Below are positions 1-9,341 of a stretch of 64,000 nucleotides of DNA, piece after piece (position 1 is the first letter of the stretch; every line of letters starts with the position of its first letter). The position numbers and the translations under genes were made by a program. The notes under the pieces were generated by a model. The model ran no database searches, was not told the origin of the DNA, and saw only the letters and a program-made list of their open reading frames with translations. Source of the stretch: Paenibacillus sp. PL2-23 (GTDB lineage Bacteria; Bacillota; Bacilli; Paenibacillales; Paenibacillaceae); the NCBI RefSeq assembly GCF_040834005.1, contig NZ_CP162129.1, forward strand, positions 4,475,501-4,539,500. Reading direction: 5' to 3'.

Positions 1-58
1 TAATAATGCCGACCCACGTCGTCGGTCTCTTCATAAATGCTTGCAGCGTGCTTCTCAT
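1..58 (-). CDS. N-terminal fragment of a membrane-type protein (runs off the left edge)
   Basis: Only the first 19 codons lie in the window, reading leftwards from an ATG at 58: MRSTLQAFMKRPTTWVGII. A purine-rich stretch (GGGAGAGATGTAGG) precedes the ATG. The short basic lead followed by the start of a hydrophobic segment resembles the N-termini of YhgE/Pip-type membrane proteins or ABC-2 permeases, but 19 residues cannot decide the family. The AT-rich upstream region carries two TTTAAA palindromes, of the kind often bound by TetR regulators. Function is not assigned. Confidence 0.45.
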   Translation of the reverse strand, partial: MRSTLQAFMKRPTTWVGII

Positions 59-80
59 GCCTACATCTCTCCCTAAGCTA

Positions 81-111
81 TTTAAACAATCGTTTAAAAC
101 AACTGTTTAAA
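81..111. promoter_or_regulatory. Paired TTTAAAC palindromes, probable operator
   Basis: TTTAAAC (81-87) and GTTTAAA (92-98) form a perfect 7-bp inverted repeat with a 4-nt spacer. A second TTTAAA pair at 93-98 and 106-111 overlaps it. The sites lie 23-53 bp upstream of the leftward gene starting at 58, where an operator would be expected. The geometry resembles a TetR-family site; no regulator gene is visible in the window, so the link is inference. Confidence 0.4.
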
Positions 112-254
112 TTATGCGTCAGCTCTCCCCTATTGTCAAGGCATCCTCTAATCTCAATGACAATTGTATATTTCAATCAGCTAATTGCTCTAACGTTATG
201 TAGACTTGTTAACAATAATGCCTCAACTATTTGTCAGCAGAAATATATAAACAA

Positions 255-280
255 AAAAATCTGCCTCTCGACAGATTTTT
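255..280 (-). terminator. Rho-independent terminator after tatC
   Basis: AAAAATCTG (255-263) pairs perfectly with CAGATTTTT (272-280) around an 8-nt loop. Read on the minus strand the stem is followed by a T-rich tract. It lies 31 bp past the tatC stop. Confidence 0.75.
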
Positions 281-311
281 CAATTCCAGCTAGGCCAGCG
301 TTCCCGCCGCT

Positions 312-1046
312 CTATTCATACGCCGTTGCCAGCTTGGCATCCTGCGCCAATTGCTTCTTGTATACAATATCCGACAGAAACAAGCTCAGCTCGTACAGTG
401 CGACAAGCGGAATAATAACAAGCACGTCGGATATGAAATCCGGCGGCGTCACCATAACGCCAATCGCTGCGAGAATGAAATAAGACAGCTTGCGCATCTT
501 GCGCAGCCGCTGCGGATTAATAATCCGTATAGCCGTCAGGAACATAATCGCCAGCGGAAGCTCGAACAGCAGCGATATGGGGATCAGGATGCTGAACAGA
601 AACGTAAAGTATTGGACAATGCCGTACGTTTCCTCCAGGTTCAGCTGCTGCGCGATCGTGCGCGTAAAGCCGAACGCCAGCGGAAACACAACAAAATAGG
701 AAAACGCCAAGCCCACTAAAAACATAATAAGCGCAAACGGCACGTATTTCAGCGTAGAGCGTTGCTCATTCGGCCGAAGAGCCGGCTTGACGAACGCCCA
801 TAGCTGATAAGCCGTAAACGGCAAAGTAATAACAAGCGCAATGACCAGCGCAATCTTCATGTACATGCCAATACCGTCCCAGAGCGAGAACGTATGCAGC
901 GCCAGCGTATCCGCGGGCGGCTGGCTCATCAAGAAGTTGTACGCCGGCTTCGCCACGGATAATCCCAGCACCAGTCCAGCCGTCAGTACAATCAACACAT
1001 AGATCAGACGTTTGCGCAGCTCGCCCAGATGCTCCAGAAGCGGCAT
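312..1046 (-). CDS. tatC: Twin-arginine translocase subunit TatC
   Basis: TatC is the polytopic core of the Tat translocase; it binds twin-arginine signal peptides and moves folded proteins across the cytoplasmic membrane together with TatA. The 244-residue product has six hydrophobic segments. It opens with the family's LLEHLGELRKR and ends with VTPPDFISDVL before the last membrane span, both classic TatC landmarks. I chose the ATG at 1046 because GGGGAGGAGG lies 5 nt upstream. An in-frame ATG at 1145 would add 33 poorly conserved residues and has no clear ribosome site. tatA lies just upstream on the same strand, giving a minimal two-gene TatAC system as in other Firmicutes. Confidence 0.95.
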   Translation of the reverse strand: MPLLEHLGELRKRLIYVLIVLTAGLVLGLSVAKPAYNFLMSQPPADTLALHTFSLWDGIGMYMKIALVIALVITLPFTAYQLWAFVKPALRPNEQRSTLKYVPFALIMFLVGLAFSYFVVFPLAFGFTRTIAQQLNLEETYGIVQYFTFLFSILIPISLLFELPLAIMFLTAIRIINPQRLRKMRKLSYFILAAIGVMVTPPDFISDVLVIIPLVALYELSLFLSDIVYKKQLAQDAKLATAYE

Positions 1047-1182
1047 CAAGCCCTCCTCCCCAAGCATCCCCTTGCCCCTCGCCGAGGACTGGTCCATCAT
1101 TCCATTCGCCATTCCCGATTCATGCTCCTTCCACCAAGAGGTCATTCAGCAAGCTCGCCAAGCAAGAAAAAAGCGGGTCCGA

Positions 1183-1416
1183 TTAATCCGGCAGCCGCTT
1201 ATTTTCCTTCTCGCTATGTTCCGAGCGGGTCACTTCAATCCGACTTTTCTCGGAATCCTTCCGGTCCTCTTCGTCCATCATCTCGCGAGCTCCGGATTTG
1301 AATTCCCGCAATGTGCGGCCGAACGCGCGGCCAAGCTCTGGCAGCTTGTTCGGTCCGAACAGCAGCAGCGCCAGCAGCACAAGCAGGATAATGCCCGTTG
1401 CACCAATTCCACTCAT
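1183..1416 (-). CDS. tatA: Twin-arginine translocase subunit TatA
   Basis: A 77-residue TatA/TatE-family protein. One N-terminal membrane helix (residues about 5-20) ends in the FGPNKLPELGR hinge, followed by an amphipathic helix and a highly charged tail. TatA oligomers form the passage for folded substrates recruited by TatC. GGAGG lies 7 nt before the ATG. The gene is upstream of tatC on the same strand, so the two are probably cotranscribed. The bifunctional TatA type usual in Gram-positives is expected, since no tatB is present here. Confidence 0.95.
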   Translation of the reverse strand: MSGIGATGIILLVLLALLLFGPNKLPELGRAFGRTLREFKSGAREMMDEEDRKDSEKSRIEVTRSEHSEKENKRLPD

Positions 1417-1446
1417 AAGTAAGCCTCCATATCTTCTCAGTCGGGC

Positions 1447-2493
1447 CTAGCAGCCGAGGAAGCCGCCGTACCCTAATTCAATAATATCCTCTCGCGTTAT
1501 TCGATCGCCCGCCAGAATTCTTGGCAGCAGGACGTCGAATGAAGTATAAGGATCATGCATCACGCAGCCAGGCAAGCCCATAATGGGCACCTCGCCCAGA
1601 TAGCCCATAAGCAGCATGGAACCCGGCAGCATCGGCGTTCCGTAGCTGACGATCTCTGCGCCCGCCGCTCCAATCGCGCCAGGCGTACGATCATCCGGAT
1701 CTACCGACATTCCGCCTGTTACCAATATCATATCATAGCCTTGGTCCAGCAAGTAGAGGATTTCCTTGACAATTGTTTGTCTATCGTCAGGCGCGAAGCG
1801 CTGCTCAGCGACCTCTGAGCCAAGCGCGGACAGCTTAGCTGCCACGGCCGGTCCAAATTTATCTTGAATCCTTCCCTTGAACACCTCGCTGCCAGTCGTC
1901 AGCAAGCCTGCCCGCATGCTCCGTAATGGGCGGACAGTAATCGGTGCCTTACCGTGCCGCTCGGTATATTGGGCGGCAATCGCCTCCGCCTGCTCTACCT
2001 TGGCGCGGGGCACAACAAGCGGAATCGCTCTCGTCGCAGCCAGAGCTGATCCAGCTTGAACAACCGTATGCGTCTTCACCGTCGCTAGAGCGATTTCGCC
2101 CAGACGGTTGATCGCTTCGACAACGCCCCGGTCGATCTGGGCAAGACCAAGTATCGGAGATTTAAGACTGACCTTCCCTTCATGGGGCTCCGACAGCATA
2201 AGCGAGGAATCTGCCAGCGATTGCGCCATCCGCTGAGCCGCGTCATCCTCGTGCAAATCCCCATCGCCAAGCTCCATAATGTAGATATGCTCCTTGCCGA
2301 TATCCAGCAAATCCGGAATGTCGGCTTCTGTAATGAGATGCCCGCGCTTGAACAGTCTTCCCTTGAACTGTCCCGGTAGGATACGGGTCAGGTCATGCGC
2401 CAGCCTGAGTCCAATGGCCTCGTGCACCGGAACCTCCTTCAGGCTGGTGGACCCGCCTCCTCCTTGATTTCCATCTATTTCCGCATTCATCAT
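1447..2493 (-). CDS. Molybdopterin-binding protein (MoeA/CinA-type MoCF domain)
   Basis: A 348-residue protein whose C-terminal half (about 175-345) is a MoCF_biosynth fold: GLLTTGSEV, then VTGGMSVDPDD and MGLPGCVMHDP. The N-terminal third resembles the substrate-handling part of MoeA-like proteins, but full MoeA domain order is not obvious. It therefore fits the stand-alone molybdopterin-binding proteins found beside moaB and moaC in Firmicutes and Clostridia. Its start overlaps the stop of moaB by 4 nt, indicating translational coupling in a moaC-moaB-this gene order. A role in Mo insertion or MPT handling is inferred from context. Confidence 0.85.
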   Translation of the reverse strand: MMNAEIDGNQGGGGSTSLKEVPVHEAIGLRLAHDLTRILPGQFKGRLFKRGHLITEADIPDLLDIGKEHIYIMELGDGDLHEDDAAQRMAQSLADSSLMLSEPHEGKVSLKSPILGLAQIDRGVVEAINRLGEIALATVKTHTVVQAGSALAATRAIPLVVPRAKVEQAEAIAAQYTERHGKAPITVRPLRSMRAGLLTTGSEVFKGRIQDKFGPAVAAKLSALGSEVAEQRFAPDDRQTIVKEILYLLDQGYDMILVTGGMSVDPDDRTPGAIGAAGAEIVSYGTPMLPGSMLLMGYLGEVPIMGLPGCVMHDPYTSFDVLLPRILAGDRITREDIIELGYGGFLGC

Positions 2494-2984
2494 CCGTTAT
2501 GCTCCCCCAGTTGACCGGACAATATGCCAAGCGCATGAGGCAGCTGATCCATAATCGCCATCAAGCTTTCATGGACGCCCTTCGGGCTGCCTGGAAGGTT
2601 GACGATCAGTGAGCTGCCGCGAATGCCGCAGACGCCTCGGGACAGCATAGCTCGCCTGGTCTTCTGCAAGGCGCCCATTCTCATGGCTTCAGCCAAGCCC
2701 GGCACCTCACGGTCAATCACCTTCAGCGTCGCTTCAGGCGTAATATCCCTTGGAGCGAGCCCCGTACCGCCCGTCGTAAGCACAAGATCCGCTTGATAAT
2801 ATTCCGTCATCTCGATGATGGCCGCCATGATCTCGTCCTGCTCGTCAGGCACAATACGATAATCCACGATAACGCCGCCCAGCTCCTCCTCGACCAGCTC
2901 TCTGATAACCTGAGCGCTCGTATCCTCCCGTTCTCCTCGCGAGCCCTTGTCACTTGCCGTCAACATAGCAACCTTCCACTGCAT
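2490..2984 (-). CDS. moaB: Molybdenum cofactor biosynthesis protein MoaB/MogA
   Basis: A single-domain MoCF_biosynth protein of 164 residues, the normal length for MoaB/MogA, which adenylylates molybdopterin before Mo insertion. Visible motifs are the N-terminal TASDKGSRG, the TTGGTGLAPRD nucleotide/MPT loop and VNLPGSPKGV near the C-terminus. The gene overlaps the following molybdopterin-binding gene by 4 nt and follows moaC by 22 nt on the same strand, so it belongs to a Moco operon. MoaB versus MogA naming cannot be settled from sequence alone. Confidence 0.9.
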   Translation of the reverse strand: MQWKVAMLTASDKGSRGEREDTSAQVIRELVEEELGGVIVDYRIVPDEQDEIMAAIIEMTEYYQADLVLTTGGTGLAPRDITPEATLKVIDREVPGLAEAMRMGALQKTRRAMLSRGVCGIRGSSLIVNLPGSPKGVHESLMAIMDQLPHALGILSGQLGEHNG

Positions 2985-3006
2985 ATCCCATTCCTCCCGT
3001 CTCTAT

Positions 3007-3492
3007 TTATGATTGTGGGTTGTCCAGCCGCTGATAATCCCCGCTCTTGCCGCCCGTCTTGGCCATAAGCTGGGTCGGACCGATGACCATGTCCTTCTGC
3101 AGAGCCTTGCACATATCGTATACGGTAAGCGCCGCCGCGGATACCGCCGTGAGCGCCTCCATTTCTACCCCTGTTTTGCCTTTTGTCCGAACAGTACCTT
3201 CTATGTAAAGCTCGTCCAGCCCGTTATCGCTGAACGCAATATTAATGCCTGTAAGCGCCAGCGGATGGCACATCGGAATCCAGTCTGACGTTTTTTTTGC
3301 TGCCATAACTCCTGCAACCTGAGCAACCGCAAGCACATCACCCTTGCCAATTGTGCCTGCCTTGATTCTCTCCAACGTTTCCCGATACATGCGTACCGTC
3401 GTTTGGGCGGTCGCCTCGCGGACGGTAATCTCCTTATCGGAGATATCCACCATTCTGGCCCGGCCCTGTTCATTGAAATGGGTTAGTTCCAT
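3007..3492 (-). CDS. moaC: Cyclic pyranopterin monophosphate synthase MoaC
   Basis: MoaC converts the MoaA product (3',8-cyclo-7,8-dihydro-GTP) to cyclic pyranopterin monophosphate, the first pterin intermediate of molybdenum cofactor. The 161-residue length is standard. The signatures MCHPLALTG and [12 protein letters not shown] are present, with the catalytic lysine region KTGG near the C-terminus. Its start lies 23 nt inside the upstream cyclo-ligase gene, so the two are translationally coupled. moaB follows. In B. subtilis moaC also sits near ydiF and the tat genes. Confidence 0.97.
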   Translation of the reverse strand: MELTHFNEQGRARMVDISDKEITVREATAQTTVRMYRETLERIKAGTIGKGDVLAVAQVAGVMAAKKTSDWIPMCHPLALTGINIAFSDNGLDELYIEGTVRTKGKTGVEMEALTAVSAAALTVYDMCKALQKDMVIGPTQLMAKTGGKSGDYQRLDNPQS

Positions 3493-4147
3493 TCCTGCCG
3501 CCCCCTTCTGATATGCTGCGCGAATCCATGAATGAATCCCGAAGATAGATCGCCTTCTCAGTCACAACGCCGTCCAAGCGAAGATCATGCCCTTCCATCG
3601 GTACACGTTCTACAAGCTGCGCCTCAAATCCTGCACCTATCCACCAAATCCTCACACCTTGCTCGGCAGCGCTGCGATTCGCAGCTTCGGCGTAACGGTC
3701 ATAATAGCCCGCTCCGTATCCCATCCGGCCGCCCATACGATCAAAAGCGAGGCCAGGGACAACGACCAGCTCCGGCCATCTCGAGCCAGGAAGCTCCGTC
3801 ATCCTGCTGGGGTCGGGCTCCATAATGCCGTACGCGCCGGACTTAAGCTGCTCCCATTCTGTGAAGGCATACAGCCCCATCGAATAATCAGCAGGCTTGC
3901 AGCGAGGCAGGATAACCTCCACTGACATCTGCCAGCACCTTTCTATGAAAGCTCGCAGGTCAAGCTCACTGCGGAAGGAAGAGTAGACCATGACAGTCCC
4001 AATGCCTTGCGCCTCCACCCATGCCGCTAGCCTTGCGCTGGCCTCGACGGAGGCTTGCTCTCGCCATTCGGCGCCTAGCGCGTCTCTCGTGCTCGCCCAC
4101 TGCTTTCTAAGCGTTTTTTTGTCCGGCTGCTCCGATTCCCGTATCAT
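3470..4147 (-). CDS. 5-formyltetrahydrofolate cyclo-ligase
   Basis: This enzyme (methenyl-THF synthetase) converts 5-formyl-THF to 5,10-methenyl-THF with ATP, salvaging a folate storage form. The 225-residue product has the N-terminal KKTLRKQW basic motif that contacts ATP, a central [15 protein letters not shown] and the GYGAGYYDR loop that closes the active site. It is the first gene of the minus-strand moaC-moaB operon and overlaps moaC by 23 nt. The C-terminal tail (about 15 residues, Gly/Ser-rich) encoded in the overlap is probably not conserved. Confidence 0.93.
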   Translation of the reverse strand: MIRESEQPDKKTLRKQWASTRDALGAEWREQASVEASARLAAWVEAQGIGTVMVYSSFRSELDLRAFIERCWQMSVEVILPRCKPADYSMGLYAFTEWEQLKSGAYGIMEPDPSRMTELPGSRWPELVVVPGLAFDRMGGRMGYGAGYYDRYAEAANRSAAEQGVRIWWIGAGFEAQLVERVPMEGHDLRLDGVVTEKAIYLRDSFMDSRSISEGGGRNGTNPFQ

Positions 4148-4294
4148 CCCATGACATCCCTGTTCGTATCGTTATGTTTCTTGTAGTGTACCATTGTTAT
4201 GCAAGTTTCGCCAATGCGGGCGCTAGTTTGTGGTAAACTAGAGGGGTGTATGCAATTAGTCCTGTTGTCATGATGAAGCGGAGGTTCCCAAAAA

Positions 4295-6229
4295 ATGTTA
4301 TTGCAAGTATCCCATATATCCAAGAGCTATGGCGTAAGCCCTATTCTGTCCCAAATCTCCATGCAGGTGCTGGAGAAGGAGAGGATTGGCCTTGTTGGCG
4401 TCAACGGCGCAGGCAAGTCCACTCTGCTCAAAATTATAGCCGGCGAGATTACCCCCGACTCCGGCGACATTCATAAGCCGAAGGACCTGAAGCTTGGGTA
4501 TCTCGCGCAGAACAGCGGACTGCAATCCGATCGTTCTATTATAGAGGAGATGCGCGCGGTGTTCGCCCATCTTCTGCAGGCCGAGCAGGAGCTTCGCGAG
4601 CTGGAGATCCAGATTGCCGATCCTAACCTGCACGCCGACGAAAAAAAATATGCCGATATACTGGATCGTTACGCCAAACGCTCCGATTGGTTCAAGGAAA
4701 ACGGCGGCTTCGAGATCAACACGCGTATTAACAGCGTGCTTCATGGCATGGGCTTCGGCAGCTTTGATCCCGCCACCCCGATATCCACATTAAGCGGAGG
4801 ACAGAAGACGCGGCTTGCGCTGGCGCGCATCCTTCTACAGGCTCCGGACCTGCTAATGCTCGATGAGCCTACCAACTACCTGGACATCGAGACGTTAACC
4901 TGGCTGGAGAGCTACCTTCGCGGCTATCCCGGCGCGATTGTCGTCGTCTCTCATGATCGTTATTTCCTCGACGCGCTTGCCGACACCATTATTGAAATCG
5001 AGCGTCATCAGGCCAAACGGTATACGGGCAACTACAGCCGTTACCTGGAGCTCAAGGCGGCGGATTACGAAACGAATCTGAAGCATTACGAGAAGCAGCA
5101 GGAAGAGATTGAGAGAATGGAGCAGTTCATTCAGCGCAATATTGTCCGAGCTTCAACAACGAAGCGCGCTCAGAGCCGCCGCAAAGCGCTGGAGAAGATG
5201 GAGCGTGTGGACAAGCCTCTCGGCGACTTGAAGAAGGCTCATTTCTCATTCGAGATTGAACGAATGTCAGGCAAGGATGTGTTAACTGTCGAAGGGCTGT
5301 CCGTCGACTTCCCGGGACGGGAGAAGCCTCTATTCCGCAATGTGAGCATGAAGCTGACGAGAGGCGAGACGGTTGCTCTGATCGGACCTAATGGCATAGG
5401 CAAATCGACGCTGCTGAAGACGCTGGTGGGACAGCAGGAGGCAACAACTGGCATTATCCAATTCGGCGCGCATGTGAAGCTTGGCTATTACGATCAGGAG
5501 CATACGCGGCTCAATCCGCAGAACACCATTCTGGAGGAGCTGTGGAGCGAATATCCCCATCTGGAAGAAACGCGTATTCGTACCGTATTGGGGAACTTCC
5601 TGTTCAGCGGCGAAGACGTGCTGAAGCGGATCTCTTCCTTAAGCGGCGGCGAGAAGGCTCGCGTATCCTTGTCGAAGCTTATGCTTGCCGAAGCCAATCT
5701 GCTCATTCTGGATGAGCCGACCAACCATCTCGACTTATTCAGCAAGGAAGTGCTGGAGTCCGCCCTGCTGGATTATGAAGGCACCCTGTTATTCATTTCC
5801 CATGACCGATATTTCCTTAATAAGATGGCCGAGCGTATTGTCGAGCTGAGTCCAGATGGCATCACGCATTTCCTGGGAAATTATGACGAAATGTTGGACA
5901 AGAAACGCGAGCTGGAAGAGGAGGAGCAGGAAGCGAACGCCTCTCGCAACGCCGCCAAAAGACCGCCCGGAGCAGCAGCCGCCCCGGCGCCTACCTCCTA
6001 TGAAGCCGAGAAGCAGGCTAAGCGAGAGGAACGGAATCGTCAGCGCAAGGCTGAGCAGCTGGAGGCTGAGATCGCAGCGCTGGAGGCGCAAATCTCCGAG
6101 CTAGAGGAAAGTCTTGCTGATCCCGAAGTGTTCGGCGATTATAAGAAGGTGCAGGAGCTTCAGGTTGAGATCGAAACCAAACGTTCAGCGCTGGCCCAGG
6201 CCTATGAGCAATGGGAGCAATATATGTAG
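4295..6229 (+). CDS. ydiF: ABC-F family ATPase (YdiF type)
   Basis: A soluble protein of 644 residues with two ABC domains and no membrane part, the ABC-F architecture of ribosome-associated translation factors. Domain 1 carries Walker A GVNGAGKST, signature LSGGQ and LLMLDEPTNYLD. The linker (about 235-310) is charged and helical. Domain 2 has GPNGIGKST, LSGGE and LLILDEPTNHLD. A C-terminal coiled coil (about 555-644) follows an Ala/Pro-rich hinge. This matches B. subtilis YdiF. GGAGG lies 10 nt before the ATG. It is the only plus-strand gene in the first 24 kb and ends in a shared terminator with comA. Antibiotic-resistance activity is not implied by the sequence. Confidence 0.93.
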   Translation: MLLQVSHISKSYGVSPILSQISMQVLEKERIGLVGVNGAGKSTLLKIIAGEITPDSGDIHKPKDLKLGYLAQNSGLQSDRSIIEEMRAVFAHLLQAEQELRELEIQIADPNLHADEKKYADILDRYAKRSDWFKENGGFEINTRINSVLHGMGFGSFDPATPISTLSGGQKTRLALARILLQAPDLLMLDEPTNYLDIETLTWLESYLRGYPGAIVVVSHDRYFLDALADTIIEIERHQAKRYTGNYSRYLELKAADYETNLKHYEKQQEEIERMEQFIQRNIVRASTTKRAQSRRKALEKMERVDKPLGDLKKAHFSFEIERMSGKDVLTVEGLSVDFPGREKPLFRNVSMKLTRGETVALIGPNGIGKSTLLKTLVGQQEATTGIIQFGAHVKLGYYDQEHTRLNPQNTILEELWSEYPHLEETRIRTVLGNFLFSGEDVLKRISSLSGGEKARVSLSKLMLAEANLLILDEPTNHLDLFSKEVLESALLDYEGTLLFISHDRYFLNKMAERIVELSPDGITHFLGNYDEMLDKKRELEEEEQEANASRNAAKRPPGAAAAPAPTSYEAEKQAKREERNRQRKAEQLEAEIAALEAQISELEESLADPEVFGDYKKVQELQVEIETKRSALAQAYEQWEQYM

Positions 6230-6235
6230 ACTCAC

Positions 6236-6278
6236 AAAACGGCAGCCTCCTGGACTAGGTTCAGGAGGCTGCCGTTTT
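6236..6278. terminator. Bidirectional terminator between ydiF and comA
   Basis: A perfect 17-bp stem (6236-6252 with 6262-6278) with a 9-nt loop, flanked by A's on the left and T's on the right, lies between two convergent genes. It can end transcription in both directions. Confidence 0.9.
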
Positions 6279-6291
6279 GCACTTTCTTTCT

Positions 6292-6942
6292 CTAATATTT
6301 CTCAAGGCTGATCAGCCCGAGCCGCTTCGCTTCCCGTATCGCTTCGGAACGGGAGCGTACGTTCAGCTTCTCAAAAATCTTGGTAAGCTGATACTCGACA
6401 TTCCGTTGGCTAACATGCAGCAGGGTAGCAAGCTCCTTGTTGCTGATGCCTGTAGCTACCTCATTCAGAATGGCTATCTCCCTATCATTAATCGACACGT
6501 CCTCAATCGACAATTCCGCCCGGGAGATGGCTACTTCATTCCGTCGAAGCTGCTTCAGCAGAGAGATTGGAATGACCGCCTCGCCTCTAAGCGCGGAGCG
6601 TATGGCATTATGCAGCTGCTCGCGTGAAGCAGTCTTGGATATGAAGCCGGACACGCCCGATTCCACCAGCAGGTTAAAGTGTGTTCCAATCTCATAGCCG
6701 GAATAGATGATAACCTTGCATTCCGGATCATTCTGAATCAGCCGCTTGGTCAGCTCCAGTCCGCTAATGGCCGGCATATTCAAATCGCATAATATAATGT
6801 CGAATGTCTCGTTCTTGACATTGTCCATGGCTTCCAGCGCCGACAACGCAACCGTGACCTTCATTTCGTCATCCTGCTCAATCATCGTTCTTGTTCCTTC
6901 AACAACCGATGGATGATCATCAACTAATAAGATACGAATCAC
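6292..6942 (-). CDS. comA: ComA-like response regulator (NarL/LuxR type)
   Basis: A 216-residue two-domain regulator. The receiver has Asp8/Asp9, phospho-acceptor Asp53 in LCDLNMP and Lys103 in ISKT. The C-terminal LuxR-type helix-turn-helix covers about 150-212. It resembles B. subtilis ComA (214 residues) beyond general NarL features: the N-terminal DDHPSVVEGT, the IIYSGYE strand and the recognition helix region SQRNVEYQLTKIFEKLNVRSR. It overlaps the 3' end of comP by 23 nt, as expected for coupled kinase and regulator. Phosphorylated ComA normally activates early competence and secondary-metabolite promoters. A candidate binding palindrome is noted at comX and at 39653. Confidence 0.92.
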   Translation of the reverse strand: MIRILLVDDHPSVVEGTRTMIEQDDEMKVTVALSALEAMDNVKNETFDIILCDLNMPAISGLELTKRLIQNDPECKVIIYSGYEIGTHFNLLVESGVSGFISKTASREQLHNAIRSALRGEAVIPISLLKQLRRNEVAISRAELSIEDVSINDREIAILNEVATGISNKELATLLHVSQRNVEYQLTKIFEKLNVRSRSEAIREAKRLGLISLEKY

Positions 6943-9319
6943 GCGATATTCCCCTCTCAGATAATCCGTTGGACATAATAAGCGGCATCAGGATAATCAC
7001 CTCAAGGCCTTGATCCCGTTCGGAATAGAAGGAGATATCGCCTTCCAGACTCGCTACTCTCTCCTTGATTCCCGACAGCCCCATATGCTCGAACGACTCT
7101 GTCATTTGATTCAGCTCCATCCCTACACCATCATCCTTGTAGCGGAAATAGATGGTGCCTTCCCGAAGCTCCAGCTCTAACTGCACCACCTTGGCATTCG
7201 CATGCTTGTCGGCATTGCGGAGCAGCTCCTGGACAATCCGATAAATGGCGGTAATCTGCTCTTCATCCATGGTCTCCAGGAATGATGTCGAACGGAAACG
7301 AACGTCGAAGTTTACCCGCATCTGCATATGCTCGATAATGGATTCGACTGCCTCCACAACGCCCATCTCCTTCAACAACGGCGGCCGGAGCTCATTGCAG
7401 GTTTCCCGAATCTGATGAATGACATCCAGCAAGCCTTCCTTAATCTGCTCAAGCTCATCCCCCAGCTTGTCCGAAATGGGATGATCCATCATAACAGCCT
7501 CCAGCTTCCGGTACCAAATCAACTGATCCTGAAGAGCGGAATCATGCAAATCGGCAGCCAGCTTGCGCCTCTCGTTCTCCGATAAGCAGAAGAGCATCCG
7601 CAGCACCCAAGGCGAGGTCGTCTGCTCCTTGCGCACCTCTGATTCCAAATCTTCTATTAAACCCTCTATTAAATAGAGATTCTCAAAGACGACGCTTGAA
7701 TAATTAGCCATCGTCTTCAGCCATCTCATCTCATCCGAATTGAAGCGTGTGTGGTTCGTCTTCATACCGATCCACAATATATGATAGCGGGAGCGCTGCT
7801 TCCCGATGACCATGCCCAGACCATATGGCAGATCAATCAATTCGCCCAGCTTCAGCGAGTTCACAATGCCAAGAAGGAAATCCGCGGTGATGCTCTCTTC
7901 ATCGTTGGTCGAGCTGGGATAGACGGCTTGCTCCGATGGATCCACCACCAGGAAGGTAATACGATTGACCGGCAGAAGGGAGCTGATCTCTCCCTTGAGC
8001 ACCGCTTCCAGATCAGACTGCTTCATAACTTTGGCGATGCTGCGGGAGAAGCGATCCAAGCTGTCCTGATAGCTGTACATGGCTTTGAATATTTTCGGTC
8101 GGAACCGATGGTCGATCTGCTCCTTGGCGTATAGAAACAAGGTCATGCCAATGAACAAAGCCAAGCCAAGCGGAAACCAGTTGGACCACAAGTCTTCATC
8201 CTTATTCATATCCAGCATGAACAACGCCGCTCCCGATACCAGAAAAGCCGGCAGTAAGGACAAGGCGGTATAATATTTGAATCTGGTTAATATAAAATCA
8301 ATGTCGAACAGCTGGTTCGACGTGGATAGATAGAAATAGACAATGGGCAGAACAAACAAAAACAGCGCGGTGAAGGCCGCGGGCATGATCTGCTTCTGCC
8401 CAAGCAGGAGCGGCAGCAGATTCATGGTCGTGAACGGCGTAAACGCCACAAGATGCGAAACCAGCGTAATCGTGAACAACGACTTCAGCTTGCTGCGTCT
8501 GTGCTTGATGAACTTGTAGGCCAGCCAGTACATGCACAGGGCATTCCCGAGCAGGATAACCCCGCTATAAGCCATCTTAATGGATGAAAGCACTTCGAAC
8601 TGGAATAGATCCGTCCAAATATACACAAGACTAATGAAGCTTACTGAGCCCGCAATAACAAATAACGCGCGCAGAAACGCCTTGCTTATAAATCGCTCAT
8701 CAAATCGCTTCAAATATATATTCATGAAATGCATAAAGATAAGGGGAATGGCGGGCAGAACGGTATAAATAATGGACAGGCCCACCGGATCGCTGCGGTA
8801 TGACGCCGCAGAGCTATAATAACCAAAACCGATTGACATAAAAAAAAGAATTAAAGTCCTGGCCGCTGGGTCATTCTTCCGTTTCGCGTATAGAAAGCCT
8901 GAGAACGCAAAAAAGATCAATAACGAAATGCCAGGTATATATAATTGAAGCAGCAGCTCGGTCGCTGTATGCTCATTCGTCCAGCCTTTGGGGAAACGGA
9001 TCAGAGCGCTTGTGCCGTCCGCATGAACCACCAGCACATTGTCCGCATACTCTACCGAATGATATTTGTATACGTTGCCGTACAAATGCGCGGGCTCGCC
9101 ATTCACTTCCACAATCCGGTCGCCCGGCCGAATACCCATTACCTTCCCTTGGCTCGCAGGCTCCACGGATTGCACAACGTAGCTTTCATCCGCTGCCTTC
9201 ATGACCACAACGCCGATTGAAGGGATTCGTACGATAACTAACGTTAAATAAAACAAAAGAAAAGCAAAGGCTAAAACGAAGAGGATTGCATATATTTGGT
9301 TTGATCTGGCCGGTCTCAT
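6920..9319 (-). CDS. comP: ComP-like membrane histidine kinase with PDZ-like sensor loop
   Basis: 799 residues. Order: membrane helix (about 10-31); extracytoplasmic PDZ-like domain (about 40-115, with GKVMGIRPGDRIVEVNG); about eight further membrane helices (122-400); a cytoplasmic linker (420-560); a HisKA_3 phospho-acceptor with His592 in AADLHDSALQDQ; an HATPase domain (about 680-785) with a QELLRNADKHA N-box and a GVGM G-box. This multi-span sensor plus HPK7-type transmitter matches ComP, the receptor for the prenylated ComX pheromone. Its ATG follows AGGATGAGG and lies 22 bp after comX; it overlaps comA by 23 nt. Specificity for the adjacent comX product is inferred from linkage. Confidence 0.92.
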   Translation of the reverse strand: MRPARSNQIYAILFVLAFAFLLFYLTLVIVRIPSIGVVVMKAADESYVVQSVEPASQGKVMGIRPGDRIVEVNGEPAHLYGNVYKYHSVEYADNVLVVHADGTSALIRFPKGWTNEHTATELLLQLYIPGISLLIFFAFSGFLYAKRKNDPAARTLILFFMSIGFGYYSSAASYRSDPVGLSIIYTVLPAIPLIFMHFMNIYLKRFDERFISKAFLRALFVIAGSVSFISLVYIWTDLFQFEVLSSIKMAYSGVILLGNALCMYWLAYKFIKHRRSKLKSLFTITLVSHLVAFTPFTTMNLLPLLLGQKQIMPAAFTALFLFVLPIVYFYLSTSNQLFDIDFILTRFKYYTALSLLPAFLVSGAALFMLDMNKDEDLWSNWFPLGLALFIGMTLFLYAKEQIDHRFRPKIFKAMYSYQDSLDRFSRSIAKVMKQSDLEAVLKGEISSLLPVNRITFLVVDPSEQAVYPSSTNDEESITADFLLGIVNSLKLGELIDLPYGLGMVIGKQRSRYHILWIGMKTNHTRFNSDEMRWLKTMANYSSVVFENLYLIEGLIEDLESEVRKEQTTSPWVLRMLFCLSENERRKLAADLHDSALQDQLIWYRKLEAVMMDHPISDKLGDELEQIKEGLLDVIHQIRETCNELRPPLLKEMGVVEAVESIIEHMQMRVNFDVRFRSTSFLETMDEEQITAIYRIVQELLRNADKHANAKVVQLELELREGTIYFRYKDDGVGMELNQMTESFEHMGLSGIKERVASLEGDISFYSERDQGLEVIILMPLIMSNGLSERGISRDSYLIS

Positions 9320-9341
9320 GCAATCCTCATCCTTTCAGGCT

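Noticed and set aside
37..483. 148-codon plus-strand frame at the left edge, Cys/Leu/Ser-rich
   Set aside because: It runs through the terminator and antisense to tatC, with no ribosome site or family resemblance.
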